Shown here piece by piece: positions 8,957 through 21,520 of a DNA stretch of 64,000 bases. Position numbers and translations under genes: made by a program. Position 1 is the stretch's first letter. Each line of letters starts with the position of its first letter. Source of the DNA: Hippasteria phrygiana. Taxonomy: Eukaryota; Echinodermata; Asteroidea; Valvatida; Goniasteridae. The stretch lies in contig JAZGUH010000375.1 in NCBI GenBank assembly GCA_037893225.1, positions 558,001-622,000 on the forward strand, read 5' to 3'. A model generated the notes under the pieces. It did not search any database. It worked only from the letters and a program-made list of their open reading frames with translations, and was not told where the DNA came from.

Positions 8957-9764
8957 CCTGGAAGGTATACGGTGGACCGATTTCAAGCCATTTTCCTTCA
9001 ACAGAGCGTGTAAGTCTCGCGATATCACAACTTTTCATCACTAGATATTGGTAAGGTCTTGGTACGAAACACTAACTAGTTTATTGACGGACCATATTAT
9101 TAACAGCAAAGCTGTAGCGTGAAGTCTTAGCAGCTAGAACTGCGATTGGAAACTACAGCTAGTGTAAGTAGTATTAATTCAAGTTTATTTGGTGTACCAT
9201 CAAAAACATCTCTTAAACTTCTTAAATATTTGTTAGAGCTGTGAGATATTTCTCAATCATTAAAAATATCTATAAACCATTTAGAGATATCTCGACTGCA
9301 TCTATTTCACGATATCTGTAATTAGACATTTGAAGCTGTACCTGTATGATGCAAAATAATTTCATCAAAAATGACGCCGCGTGCAGCTCCAATGGACGAA
9401 TCCGACCAAGTATATATTTGCAGGATGAATGTGGTCATGATAGGTGGTCATCCGCATCTGTAAAGTGGCACATGCTTTGTATGACTACAAGCATTGACTA
9501 TTCATCTGTAGCGATATTTTCAAGCCACAAAGAACAATCATTACATGACAGATTGCATGGTATCAGCTGAGAACTTGAGAAGCTTTCGGCCTTGTTGTTG
9601 TTGTTGTTGTCGTTAAGTTGTTGTCACCGTTGTTGTTCTTGGCACGCGGATCAGAAAACTCTACTCCGGGTGAAACACATGATTATTCAGAACGTTTACA
9701 CAATGAATGTGGGGATGACTTTCCCAATAACTATATTCAAACTTCCAGCGTGGGTTTTACAGAG

Positions 9765-9847
9765 CCTTCGATAGCTCAGTTGGTAGAGCGGTGGACTGTA
9801 GTGTTAAAGAAATCCATAGGTCGCTGGTTCGAATCCGGCTCGAAGGA
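9765..9847 (+). tRNA. tRNA-Tyr-GTA: tRNA-Tyr (GTA), copy 9
   Basis: Consensus, intron 10 nt, T6 terminator. Confidence 0.97.
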
Positions 9848-10054
9848 AATTTTTTCTTTCATCGAATTCCAATACTTTGAAAAGAGAATCGCGCCAAAGT
9901 GAAGTGCCTCATGATTTATCTTTTTAAAACCTTAATTTTTTGAGGATGTCTGGAAAATTTGCGAGATTCTCCACATTGACCAATTGCTTTCAACTCAAAT
10001 AAAACAAAACAAAACAAAACAATACAAAAGAAAAGCCTAAAAAATGCAGTTCTT

Positions 10055-10127
10055 CGCCCGGTATGGGACTTGAACCCATGACCCTCAAATTAAAAGTCTG
10101 ATGCTCTACCGACTGAGCTAACCGGGC
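10055..10127 (-). tRNA. tRNA-Lys-TTT: tRNA-Lys (TTT), copy 9
   Basis: C40U wobble form. Confidence 0.95.
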
Positions 10128-10935
10128 CCTGGAAGGTATACGGTGGACCGATTTCAAGCCATTTTCCTTCAACAGAGCGTGTAAGTCTCGCGATATCACA
10201 ACTTTTCATCACTAGATATTGGTAAGGTCTTGGTACGAAACACTAACTAGTTTATTGACGGACCATATTATTAACAGCAAAGCTGTAGCGTGAAGTCTTA
10301 GCAGCTAGAACTGCGATTGGAAACTACAGCTAGTGTAATTAGTATTAATTCAAGTGTATTTGGTGTACCAACAAAAACATCTCTTAAACTTCTTAAATAT
10401 TTGTTAGAGCTGTGAGATATTTCTCAATTATTAAAAATATCTATAAACCATTTAGAGATATCTCGACTGCATCTATTTCACGATATCTGTAATTAGACAT
10501 TTGAAGCTGTACCTGTATGATGCAAAATAATTTCATCAAAAATGACGCCGCGTGCAGCTCCTATTGACGAATCCGACCAAGTTTATATTTGCAGGATGAA
10601 TGTGGTCATGATAGGTGGTCATCCGCATCTGTAAAGTGGCACATGCTTTGTATGACTACAAGCATTGACTATTCATCTGTAGCGATATTTTCAAGCCACA
10701 AAGAACAATCATTACATGACAGATTGCATGGTATCAGCTGAGAACTTGAGAAGCTTTCGGCCTTGTTGTTGTTGTTGTTGTCGTTAAGTTGTTGTCACCG
10801 TTGTTGTTCTTGGCACGCGGATCAGAAAACTCTACTCCGGGTGAAACACATGATTATTCAGAACGTTTACACAATGAATGTGGGGATGACTTTCCCAATA
10901 ACTATATTCAAACTTCCAGCGTGGGTTTTACAGAG

Positions 10936-11018
10936 CCTTCGATAGCTCAGTTGGTAGAGCGGTGGACTGTAGTGTTAAAGAAATCCATAGGTCGCTCGTT
11001 CGAATCCGGCTCGAAGGA
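10936..11018 (+). tRNA. tRNA-Tyr-GTA: tRNA-Tyr (GTA), copy 10, T-stem mismatch
   Basis: Same G52C change as copy 8 (at 10997), so a C52-C62 mismatch, but without the acceptor change. Intron 10 nt, T6 terminator. Sharing with copy 8 across an intervening normal copy suggests exchange between non-adjacent units. Confidence 0.8.
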
Positions 11019-11225
11019 AATTTTTTCTTTCATCGAATTCCAATACTTTGAAAAGAGAATCGCGCCAAAGTGAAGTGCCTCATGATTTATCTTTTTAAAA
11101 CCTTAATTTTTTGAGGATGTCTGGAAAATTTGCGAGATTCTCCACATTGACCAATTGCTTTCAACTCAAATAAAACAAAACAAAACAAAACAATACAAAA
11201 GAAAAGCCTAAAAAATGCTGTTCTT

Positions 11226-11298
11226 CGCCCGGTATGGGACTTGAACCCATGACCCTCAGATTAAAAGTCTGATGCTCTACCGACTGAGCTAACCGGGC
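11226..11298 (-). tRNA. tRNA-Lys-TTT: tRNA-Lys (TTT), copy 10
   Basis: Sequence as copy 1. Confidence 0.97.
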
Positions 11299-12103
11299 CC
11301 TGGAAGGTATACGGTGGACCGATTTCAAGCCATTTTCCTTCAACAGAGCGTGTAAGTCTCGCGATATCACAACTTTTCATCACTAGATATTGGTAAGGTC
11401 TTGGTACGAAACACTAACTAGTTTATTGACGGACCATATTATTAACAGCAAAGCTGTAGCGTGAAGTCTTAGCAGCTAGAACTGCGATTGGAAACTACAG
11501 CTAGTGTAAGTAGTATTAATTCAAGTTTATTTGGTGTACCATCAAAAACATCTCTTAAACTTCTTAAATATTTGTTAGAGCTGTGAGATATTTCTCAATT
11601 ATTAAAAATATCTATAAACCATTTAGAGATATCTCGACTGCATCTATTTCACGATATCTGTAATTAGACATTTGAAGCTGTACCTGTATGATGCAAAATA
11701 ATTTCATCAAAAATGACGCCGCGTGCAGCTCCAATGGACGAATCCGACCAAGTATATATTTGCAGGATGAATGTGGTCATGATAGGTGGTCATCCGCATC
11801 TGTAAAGTGGCACATGCTTTGTATGACTACAAGCATTGACTATTCATCTGTAGCGATATTTTCAAGCCACAAAGAACAATCATTACATGACAGATTGCAT
11901 GGTATCAGCTGAGAACTTGAGAAGCTTTCGGCCTTGTTGTTGTTGTTGTCGTTAAGTTGTTGTCACCGTTGTTGTTCTTGGCACGCGGATCAGAAAACTC
12001 TACTCCGGGTGAAACACATGATTATTCAGAACGTTTACACAATGAATGTGGGGATGACTTTCCCAATAACTATATTCAAACTTCCAGCGTGGGTTTTACA
12101 GAG

Positions 12104-12186
12104 CCTTCGATAGCTCAGTTGGTAGAGCGGTGGACTGTAGTGTTAAAGAAATCCATAGGTCGCTGGTTCGAATCCGGCTCGAAGGA
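12104..12186 (+). tRNA. tRNA-Tyr-GTA: tRNA-Tyr (GTA), copy 11
   Basis: Consensus exons, intron 10 nt, no T4 run after the gene. First unit of the three-unit block. Confidence 0.96.
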
Positions 12187-12393
12187 ATTTCTTCTTTCAT
12201 CGAATTCCAATACTTTGAAAAGAGAATCGCGCCAAAGTGAAGTGCCTCATGATTTATCTCTTTAAAACCTTCATTTTTTGAGGATGTCTGGAAAATTTGC
12301 GAGATTCTCCACATTGACCAATTGCTTTCAACTCAAATAAAACAAAACAAAAACAAAACAATACAAAAGAAAAGCCTTAAAAATGCAGTTCTT

Positions 12394-12466
12394 CGCCCGG
12401 TATGGGACTTGAACCCATGACCCTCAGATTAAAAGTCTGATGCTCTACCGACTGAGCTAACCGGGC
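12394..12466 (-). tRNA. tRNA-Lys-TTT: tRNA-Lys (TTT), copy 11
   Basis: Sequence as copy 1. Confidence 0.97.
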
Positions 12467-13271
12467 CCTGGAAGGTGTACGGTGGACCGATTTCAAGCCA
12501 TTTTCCTTCAACAGAGCGTGTAAGTCTCGCGATATCACAACTTTTCATCACTAGATATTGGTAAGGTCTTGGTACGAAACACTAACTAGTTTATTGACGG
12601 ACCATATTATTAACAGCAAAGCTGTAGCGTGAAGTCTTAGCAGCTAGAACTGCGATTGGAAACTACAGCTAGTGTAATTAGTATTAATTCAAGTGTATTT
12701 GGTGTACCAACAAAAACATCTCTTAAACTTCTTAAATATTTGTTAGAGCTGTGAGATATTTCTCAATTATTAAAAATATCTATAAACCATTTAGAGATAT
12801 CTCGACTGCATCTATTTCACGATATCTGTAATTAGACATTTGAAGCTGTACCTGTATGATGCAAAATAATTTCATCAAAAATGACGCCGCGTGCAGCTCC
12901 TATTGACGAATCCGACCAAGTTTATATTTGCAGGATGAATGTGGTCATGATAGGTGGTCATCCGCATCTGTAAAGTGGCACATGCTTTGTATGACTACAA
13001 GCATTGACTATTCATCTGTAGCGATATTTTCAAGCCACAAAGAACAATCATTACATGACAGATTGCATGGTATCAGCTGAGAACTTGAGAAGCTTTCGGC
13101 CTTGTTGTTGTTGTTGTCGTTAAGTTGTTGTCACCGTTGTTGTTCTTGGCACGCGGATCAGAAAACTCTACTCCGGGTGAAACACATGATTATTCAGAAC
13201 GTTTACACAATGAATGTGGCGATGACTTTCCCAATAACTATATTCAAACTTCCAGCGTGGGTTTTACAGAG

Positions 13272-13354
13272 CCTTCGATAGCTCAGTTGGTAGAGCGGTG
13301 GACTGTAGTGTTAAAGAAATCCATAGGTCGCTGGTTCGAATCCGGCTCGAAGGA
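13272..13354 (+). tRNA. tRNA-Tyr-GTA: tRNA-Tyr (GTA), copy 12
   Basis: Consensus exons, intron 10 nt, no T4 run after the gene. Confidence 0.96.
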
Positions 13355-13561
13355 ATTTCTTCTTTCATCGAATTCCAATACTTTGAAAAGAGAATCGCGC
13401 CAAAGTGATGTGCCTCATGATTTATCTCTTTAAAACCTTCATTTTTTGAGGATGTCTGGAAAATTTGCGAGATTCTCCACATTGACCAATTGCTTTCAAC
13501 TCAAATAAAACAAAACAAAAACAAAACAATACAAAAGAAAAGCCTTAAAAATGCAGTTCTT

Positions 13562-13634
13562 CGCCCGGTATGGGACTTGAACCCATGACCCTCAGATTAA
13601 AAGTCTGATGCTCTACCGACTGAGCTAACCGGGC
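13562..13634 (-). tRNA. tRNA-Lys-TTT: tRNA-Lys (TTT), copy 12
   Basis: Sequence as copy 1. Confidence 0.97.
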
Positions 13635-14439
13635 CCTGGAAGGTGTACGGTGGACCGATTTCAAGCCATTTTCCTTCAACAGAGCGTGTAAGTCTCGCGA
13701 TATCACAACTTTTCATCACTAGATATTGGTAAGGTCTTGGTACGAAACACTAACTAGTTTATTGACGGACCATATTATTAACAGCAAAGCTGTAGCGTGA
13801 AGTCTTAGCAGCTAGAACTGCGATTGGAAACTACAGCTAGTGTAATTAGTATTAATTCAAGTGTATTTGGTGTACCAACAAAAACATCTCTTAAACTTCT
13901 TAAATATTTGTTAGAGCTGTGAGATATTTCTCAATTATTTAAAATATCTATAAACCATTTAGAGATATCTCGACTGCATCTATTTCACGATATCTGTAAT
14001 TAGACATTTGAAGCTGTACCTGTATGATGCAAAACAATTTCATCAAAAATGACGCCGCGTGCAGCTCCTATGGACGAATCCGACCAAGTTTATATTTGCA
14101 GGATGAATGTGGTCATGATAGGTGGTCATCCGCATCTGTAAAGTGGCACATGCTTTGTATGACTACAAGCATTGACTATTCATCTGTAGCGATATTTTCA
14201 AGCCACAAAGAACAATCATTACATGACAGATTGCATGGTATCAGCTGAGAACTTGAGAAGCTTTCGGCCTTGTTGTTGTTGTTGTCGTTAAGTTGTTGTC
14301 ACCGTTGTTGTTCTTGGCACGCGGATCAGAAAACTCTACTCCGGGTGAAACACATGATTATTCAGAACGTTTACACAATGAATGTGGGGATGACTTTCCC
14401 AATAACTATATTCAAACTTCCAGCGTGGGTTTTACAGAG

Positions 14440-14522
14440 CCTTCGATAGCTCAGTTGGTAGAGCGGTGGACTGTAGTGTTAAAGAAATCCATAGGTCGCT
14501 GGTTCGAATCCGGCTCGAAGGA
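14440..14522 (+). tRNA. tRNA-Tyr-GTA: tRNA-Tyr (GTA), copy 13
   Basis: Consensus, intron 10 nt, T6 terminator. Confidence 0.97.
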
Positions 14523-14729
14523 AATTTTTTCTTTCATCGAATTCCAATACTTTGAAAAGAGAATCGCGCCAAAGTGAAGTGCCTCATGATTTATCTTTTT
14601 AAAACCTTCATTTTTTGAGGATGTCTGGAAAATTTGCGAGATTCTCCACATTGACCAATTGCTTTCAACTCAAATAAAACAAAACAAAACAAAACAATAC
14701 AAAAGAAAAGCCTAAAAAATGCAGTTCTT

Positions 14730-14802
14730 CGCCCGGTATGGGACTTGAACCCATGACCCTCAAATTAAAAGTCTGATGCTCTACCGACTGAGCTAACCGG
14801 GC
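14730..14802 (-). tRNA. tRNA-Lys-TTT: tRNA-Lys (TTT), copy 13
   Basis: C40U wobble form. Confidence 0.95.
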
Positions 14803-15607
14803 CCTGGAAGATATACGGTGGACCGATTTCAAGCCATTTTCCTTCAACAGAGCGTGTAAGTCTCGCGATATCACAACTTTTCATCACTAGATATTGGTAA
14901 GGTCTTGGTACGAAACACTAACTAGTTTATTGACGGACCATATTATTAACAGCAAAGCTGTAGCGTGAAGTCTTAGCAGCTAGAACTGCGATTGGAAACT
15001 ACAGCTAGTGTAAGTAGTATTAATTCAAGTTTATTTGGTGTACCATCAAAAACATCTCTTAAACTTCTTAAATATTTGTTAGAGCTGTGAGATATTTCTC
15101 AATTATTAAAAATATCTATAAACCATTTAGAGATATCTCGACTGCATCTATTTCACGATATCTGTAATTAGACATTTGAAGCTGTACCTGTATGATGCAA
15201 AATAATTTCATCAAAAATGACGCCGCGTGCAGCTCCAATGGACGAATCCGACCAAGTATATATTTGCAGGATGAATGTGGTCATGATAGGTGGTCATCCG
15301 CATCTGTAAAGTGGCACATGCTTTGTATGACTACAAGCATTGACTATTCATCTGTAGCGATATTTTCAAGCCACAAAGAACAATCATTACATGACAGATT
15401 GCATGGTATCAGCTGAGAACTTGAGAAGCTTTCGGCCTTGTTGTTGTTGTTGTCGTTAAGTTGTTGTCACCGTTGTTGTTCTTGGCACGCGGATCAGAAA
15501 ACTCTACTCCGGGTGAAACACATGATTATTCAGAACGTTTACACAATGAATGTGGGGATGACTTTCCCAATAACTATATTCAAACTTCCAGCGTGGGTTT
15601 TACAGAG

Positions 15608-15690
15608 CCTTCGATAGCTCAGTTGGTAGAGCGGTGGACTGTAGTGTTAAAGAAATCCATAGGTCGCTGGTTCGAATCCGGCTCGAAGGA
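15608..15690 (+). tRNA. tRNA-Tyr-GTA: tRNA-Tyr (GTA), copy 14
   Basis: Consensus exons, intron 10 nt, no T4 run after the gene. Starts the second three-unit block. Confidence 0.96.
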
Positions 15691-15897
15691 ATTTCTTCTT
15701 TCATCGAATTCCAATACTTTGAAAAGAGAATCGCGCCAAAGTGAAGTGCCTCATGATTTATCTCTTTAAAACCTTCATTTTTTGAGGATGTCTGGAAAAT
15801 TTGCGAGATTCTCCACATTGACCAATTGCTTTCAACTCAAATAAAACAAAACAAAAACAAAACAATACAAAAGAAAAGCCTTAAAAATGCAGTTCTT

Positions 15898-15970
15898 CGC
15901 CCGGTATGGGACTTGAACCCATGACCCTCAGATTAAAAGTCTGATGCTCTACCGACTGAGCTAACCGGGC
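15898..15970 (-). tRNA. tRNA-Lys-TTT: tRNA-Lys (TTT), copy 14
   Basis: Sequence as copy 1. Confidence 0.97.
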
Positions 15971-16775
15971 CCTGGAAGGTGTACGGTGGACCGATTTCAA
16001 GCCATTTTCCTTCAACAGAGCGTGTAAGTCTCGCGATATCACAACTTTTCATCACTAGATATTGGTAAGGTCTTGGTACGAAACACTAACTAGTTTATTG
16101 ACGGACCATATTATTAACAGCAAAGCTGTAGCGTGAAGTCTTAGCAGCTAGAACTGCGATTGGAAACTACAGCTAGTGTAATTAGTATTAATTCAAGTGT
16201 ATTTGGTGTACCAACAAAAACATCTCTTAAACTTCTTAAATATTTGTTAGAGCTGTGAGATATTTCTCAATTATTAAAAATATCTATAAACCATTTAGAG
16301 ATATCTCGACTGCATCTATTTCACGATATCTGTAATTAGACATTTGAAGCTGTACCTGTATGATGCAAAATAATTTCATCAAAAATGACGCCGCGTGCAG
16401 CTCCTATTGACGAATCCGACCAAGTTTATATTTGCAGGATGAATGTGGTCATGATAGGTGGTCATCCGCATCTGTAAAGTGGCACATGCTTTGTATGACT
16501 ACAAGCATTGACTATTCATCTGTAGCGATATTTTCAAGCCACAAAGAACAATCATTACATGACAGATTGCATGGTATCAGCTGAGAACTTGAGAAGCTTT
16601 CGGCCTTGTTGTTGTTGTTGTCGTTAAGTTGTTGTCACCGTTGTTGTTCTTGGCACGCGGATCAGAAAACTCTACTCCGGGTGAAACACATGATTATTCA
16701 GAACGTTTACACAATGAATGTGGGGATGACTTTCCCAATAACTATATTCAAACTTCCAGCGTGGGTTTTACAGAG

Positions 16776-16858
16776 CCTTCGATAGCTCAGTTGGTAGAGC
16801 GGTGGACTGTAGTGTTAAAGAAATCCATAGGTCGCTGGTTCGAATCCGGCTCGAAGGA
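16776..16858 (+). tRNA. tRNA-Tyr-GTA: tRNA-Tyr (GTA), copy 15
   Basis: Consensus exons, intron 10 nt, no T4 run after the gene. Confidence 0.96.
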
Positions 16859-17065
16859 ATTTCTTCTTTCATCGAATTCCAATACTTTGAAAAGAGAATC
16901 GCGCCAAAGTGATGTGCCTCATGATTTATCTCTTTAAAACCTTCATTTTTTGAGGATGTCTGGAAAATTTGCGAGATTCTCCACATTGACCAATTGCTTT
17001 CAACTCAAATAAAACAAAACAAAAACAAAACAATACAAAAGAAAAGCCTTAAAAATGCAGTTCTT

Positions 17066-17138
17066 CGCCCGGTATGGGACTTGAACCCATGACCCTCAGA
17101 TTAAAAGTCTGATGCTCTACCGACTGAGCTAACCGGGC
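17066..17138 (-). tRNA. tRNA-Lys-TTT: tRNA-Lys (TTT), copy 15
   Basis: Sequence as copy 1. Confidence 0.97.
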
Positions 17139-17943
17139 CCTGGAAGGTGTACGGTGGACCGATTTCAAGCCATTTTCCTTCAACAGAGCGTGTAAGTCTC
17201 GCGATATCACAACTTTTCATCACTAGATATTGGTAAGGTCTTGGTACGAAACACTAACTAGTTTATTGACGGACCATATTATTAACAGCAAAGCTGTAGC
17301 GTGAAGTCTTAGCAGCTAGAACTGCGATTGGAAACTACAGCTAGTGTAATTAGTATTAATTCAAGTGTATTTGGTGTACCAACAAAAACATCTCTTAAAC
17401 TTCTTAAATATTTGTTAGAGCTGTGAGATATTTCTCAATTATTTAAAATATCTATAAACCATTTAGAGATATCTCGACTGCATCTATTTCACGATATCTG
17501 TAATTAGACATTTGAAGCTGTACCTGTATGATGCAAAACAATTTCATCAAAAATGACGCCGCGTGCAGCTCCTATGGACGAATCCGACCAAGTTTATATT
17601 TGCAGGATGAATGTGGTCATGATAGGTGGTCATCCGCATCTGTAAAGTGGCACATGCTTTGTATGACTACAAGCATTGACTATTCATCTGTAGCGACATT
17701 TTCAAGCCACAAAGAACAATCATTACATGACAGATTGCATGGTATCAGCTGAGAACTTGAGAAGCTTTCGGCCTTGTTGTTGTTGTTGTCGTTAAGTTGT
17801 TGTCACCGTTGTTGTTCTTGGCACGCGGATCAGAAAACTCTACTCCGGGTGAAACACATGATTATTCAGAACGTTTACACAATGAATGTGGGGATGACTT
17901 TCCCAATAACTATATTCAAACTTCCAGCGTAGGTTTTACAGAG

Positions 17944-18026
17944 CCTTCTATAGCTCAGTTGGTAGAGCGGTGGACTGTAGTGTTAAAGAAATCCATAGGT
18001 CGCTGGTTCGAATCCGGCTCGAAGGA
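17944..18026 (+). tRNA. tRNA-Tyr-GTA: tRNA-Tyr (GTA), copy 16, acceptor mismatch
   Basis: G6T at 17949 gives a U6-C67 mismatch inside the acceptor stem, found in no other copy. Intron 10 nt, T6 terminator. May be impaired. Confidence 0.85.
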
Positions 18027-18233
18027 AATTTTTTCTTTCATCGAATTCCAATACTTTGAAAAGAGAATCGCGCCAAAGTGAAGTGCCTCATGATTTATCT
18101 TTTTAAAACCTTAATTTTTTGAGGATGTCTGGAAAATTTGCGAGATTCTCCACATTGACCAATTGCTTTCAACTCAAATAAAACAAAACAAAACAAAACA
18201 ATACAAAAGAAAAGCCTAAAAAATGCAGTTCTT

Positions 18234-18306
18234 CGCCCGGTATGGGACTTGAACCCATGACCCTCAAATTAAAAGTCTGATGCTCTACCGACTGAGCTAA
18301 CCGGGC
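18234..18306 (-). tRNA. tRNA-Lys-TTT: tRNA-Lys (TTT), copy 16
   Basis: C40U wobble form. Confidence 0.95.
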
Positions 18307-18942
18307 CCTGGAAGGTATACGGTGGACCGATTTCAAGCCATTTTCCTTCAACAGAGCGTGTAAGTCTCGCGATATCACAACTTTTCATCACTAGATATTG
18401 GTAAGGTCTTGGTACGAAACACTAACTAGTTTATTGACGGACCATATTATTAACAGCAAAGCTGTAGCGTGAAGTCTTAGCAGCTAGAACTGCGATTGGA
18501 AACTACAGCTAGTGTAATTAGTATTAATTCAAGTGTATTTGGTGTACCAACAAAAACATCTCTTAAACTTCTTAAATATTTGTTAGAGCTGTGAGATATT
18601 TCTCAATTATTAAAAATATCTATAAACCATTTAGAGATATCTCGACTGCATCTATTTCACGATATCTGTAATTAGACATTTGAAGCTGTACCTGTATGAT
18701 GCAAAATAATTTCATCAAAAATGACGCCGCGTGCAGCTCCTATTGACGAATCCGACCAAGTTTATATTTGCAGGATGAATGTGGTCATGATAGGTGGTCA
18801 TCCGCATCTGTAAAGTGGCACATGCTTTGTATGACTACAAGCATTGACTATTCATCTGTAGCGATATTTTCAAGCCACAAAGAACAATCATTACATGACA
18901 GATTGCATGGTATCAGCTGAGAACTTGAGAAGCTTTCGGCCT

Positions 18943-18963
18943 TGTTGTTGTTGTTGTTGTCAC
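18943..18963 (+). other. Site of a 14-bp deletion at the TTG microsatellite
   Basis: Before copy 17 the TTG run passes straight into TCACCG, missing the CGTTAAGTTGTTGT seen in other units. The lost piece is flanked by TTGTTGT on both sides, which fits slippage or short-homology repair. It explains the 1157-bp unit (1171 minus 14). Confidence 0.85.
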
Positions 18964-19100
18964 CGTTGTTGTTCTTGGCACGCGGATCAGAAAACTCTAC
19001 TCCGGGTGAAACACATGATTATTCAGAACGTTTACACAATGAATGTGGGGATGACTTTCCCAATAACTATATTCAAACTTCCAGCGTGAGTTTTACAGAG

Positions 19101-19183
19101 CCTTCGATAGCTCAGTTGGTAGAGCGGTGGACTGTAGTGTTAAAGAAATCCATAGGTCGCTGGTTCGAATCCGGCTCGAAGGA
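19101..19183 (+). tRNA. tRNA-Tyr-GTA: tRNA-Tyr (GTA), copy 17
   Basis: Consensus, intron 10 nt, T6 terminator. The TATA-like site and its spacing are unaffected by the 14-bp deletion further upstream. Confidence 0.97.
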
Positions 19184-19390
19184 AATTTTTTCTTTCATCG
19201 AATTCCAATACTTTGAAAAGAGAATCGCGCCAAAGTGAAGTGCCTCATGATTTATCTTTTTAAAACCTTAATTTTTTGAGGATGTCTGGAAAATTTGCGA
19301 GATTCTCCACATTGACCAATTGCTTTCAACTCAAATAAAACAAAACAAAACAAAACAATACAAAAGAAAAGCCTAAAAAATGCAGTTCTT

Positions 19391-19463
19391 CGCCCGGTAT
19401 GGGACTTGAACCCATGACCCTCAAATTAAAAGTCTGATGCTCTACCGACTGAGCTAACCGGGC
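19391..19463 (-). tRNA. tRNA-Lys-TTT: tRNA-Lys (TTT), copy 17
   Basis: C40U wobble form. Confidence 0.95.
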
Positions 19464-20271
19464 CCTGGAAGGTATACGGTGGACCGATTTCAAGCCATTT
19501 TCCTTCAACAGAGCGTGTAAGTCTCGCGATATCACAACTTTTCATCACTAGATATTGGTAAGGTCTTTGTACGAAACACTAACTAGTTTATTGACGGACC
19601 ATATTATTAACAGCAAAGCTGTAGCGTGAAGTCTTAGCAGCTAGAACTGCGATTGGAAACTACAGCTAGTGTAATTAGTATTAATTCAAGTGTATTTGGT
19701 GTACCAACAAAAACATCTCTTAAACTTCTTAAATATTTGTTAGAGCTGTGAGATATTTCTCAATTATTAAAAATATCTATAAACCATTTAGAGATATCTC
19801 GACTGCATCTATTTCACGATATCTGTAATTAGACATTTGAAGCTGTACCTGTATGATGCAAAATAATTTCATCAAAAATGACGCCGCGTGCAGCTCCTAT
19901 TGACGAATCCGACCAAGTTTATATTTGCAGGATGAATGTGGTCATGATAGGTGGTCATCCGCATCTGTAAAGTGGCACATGCTTTGTATGACTACAAGCA
20001 TTGACTATTCATCTGTAGCGATATTTTCAAGCCACAAAGAACAATCATTACATGACAGATTGCATGGTATCAGCTGAGAACTTGAGAAGCTTTCGGCCTT
20101 GTTGTTGTTGTTGTTGTCGTTAAGTTGTTGTCACCGTTGTTGTTCTTGGCACGCGGATCAGAAAACTCTACTCCGGGTGAAACACATGATTATTCAGAAC
20201 GTTTACACAATGAATGTGGGGATGACTTTCCCAATAACTATATTCAAACTTCCAGCGTGAGTTTTACAGAG

Positions 20272-20354
20272 CCTTCGATAGCTCAGTTGGTAGAGCGGTG
20301 GACTGTAGTGTTAAAGAAATCCATAGGTCGCTGGTTCGAATCCGGCTCGAAGGA
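20272..20354 (+). tRNA. tRNA-Tyr-GTA: tRNA-Tyr (GTA), copy 18
   Basis: Consensus exons, intron 10 nt. The terminator is only T4 followed by G, the weakest intact one. Confidence 0.96.
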
Positions 20355-20556
20355 AATTTTGTCTTTCATCGAATTGCAATACTTTGAAAAGAGAATCGCG
20401 CCAAAGTGAAGTGCCTCATGATTTATCTTTTTAAAACCTTAATTTTTTGAGGATATCTGGAAAATTTGCGAGATTCTCCACATTGACCAATTGCTTTCAA
20501 CTCAAATAAAACAAAACAAAACAATACAAAAGAAAAGCCTAAAAAATGCAGTTCTT

Positions 20557-20629
20557 CGCCCGGTATGGGACTTGAACCCATGACCCTCAGATTAAAAGTC
20601 TGATGCTCTACCGACTGAACTAACCGGGC
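20557..20629 (-). tRNA. tRNA-Lys-TTT: tRNA-Lys (TTT), copy 18
   Basis: C11U D-stem wobble form. Confidence 0.95.
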
Positions 20630-21438
20630 CCTGGAAGGTGTACGGTGGACCGATTTCAAGCCATTTTCCTTCAACAGAGCGTGTAAGTCTCGCGATATCA
20701 CAACTTTTCATCACTAGATATTGGTAAGGTCTTGGTACGAAACACTAACTAGTTTATTGACGGACCATATTATTAACAGCAAAGCTGTAGCGTGAAGTCT
20801 TAGCAGCTAGAACTGCGATTGGAAACTACAGCTAGTGTACGATAGTATTAATTCAAGTGTATTTGGTGTACCATCAAAAACATCTCTTAAACTTCTTAAA
20901 TATTTGTTAGAGCTGTGAGATATTTCTCAATTATTTAAAATATCTATAAACCATTTAGAGATATCTCGACTGCATCTATTTCACGATATCTGTAATTAGA
21001 CATTTGAAGCTGTACCTGTATGATGCAAAGCAATTTCATCAAAAATGACGCCGCGTGCAGCTCCTATGGACGAATCCGACCAAGTTTATATTTGCAGGAT
21101 GAATGTGGTCATGATAGGTGGTCATCCGCATCTGTAAAGTGGCACATGCTTTGTATGACTACAAGCATTGACTATTCATCTGTAGCGATATTTTCAAGCC
21201 ACAAAGAACAATCATTACATGACAGATTGCATGGTATCAGCTGAGAACTTGAGAAGCTTTCGGCCTTGTTGTTGTTGTTGTTGTCGTTAAGTTGTTGTCA
21301 CCGTTGTTGTTCTTGGCACGCGGATCAGAAAACTCTACTCCGGGTGAAACACATGATTATTCAGAACGTTTACACAATGAATGTGGGGATGACTTTCCCA
21401 ATAACTATATTCAAAATTCCAGCGTGGGTTTTACAGAG

Positions 21439-21520
21439 CCTTCGATAGCTCAGTTGGTAGAGCGGTGGACTGTAGTGTTAAGAAATCCATAGGTCGCTGG
21501 TTCGAATCCGGCTCGAAAGA
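21439..21520 (+). tRNA. tRNA-Tyr-GTA: tRNA-Tyr (GTA), copy 19, C2-A71 mismatch
   Basis: 9-nt intron TGTTAAGAA. G71A at 21518 breaks the second acceptor pair (C2-A71). T5 terminator. Founder-type of the A71 lineage, which has 14 members in the window. Confidence 0.85.

Larger units (their letters stand above)
12104..15607. repeat. Three-unit higher-order block, first instance (copies 11-13)
   Basis: Copies 11-12-13 recur as 14-15-16 with a period of 3504 bp (3 x 1168). Shared markers: no T4 terminator in the first two units but T6 in the third, a G-to-T change in the second (GTGATGTGCC after tRNA-Tyr), and the C40U Lys gene in the third. Copies 2-4 resemble the same order less exactly. Block edges are approximate. 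Confidence 0.75.
15608..18306. repeat. Three-unit higher-order block, second instance (copies 14-16)
   Basis: Repeats the order of copies 11-13 at a 3504-bp offset. Copy 16 has since gained its own changes (for example at 17696, 17930 and 17949) that copy 13 lacks. The right edge is given as the end of the copy 16 Lys gene because copy 17 differs. Confidence 0.7.
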
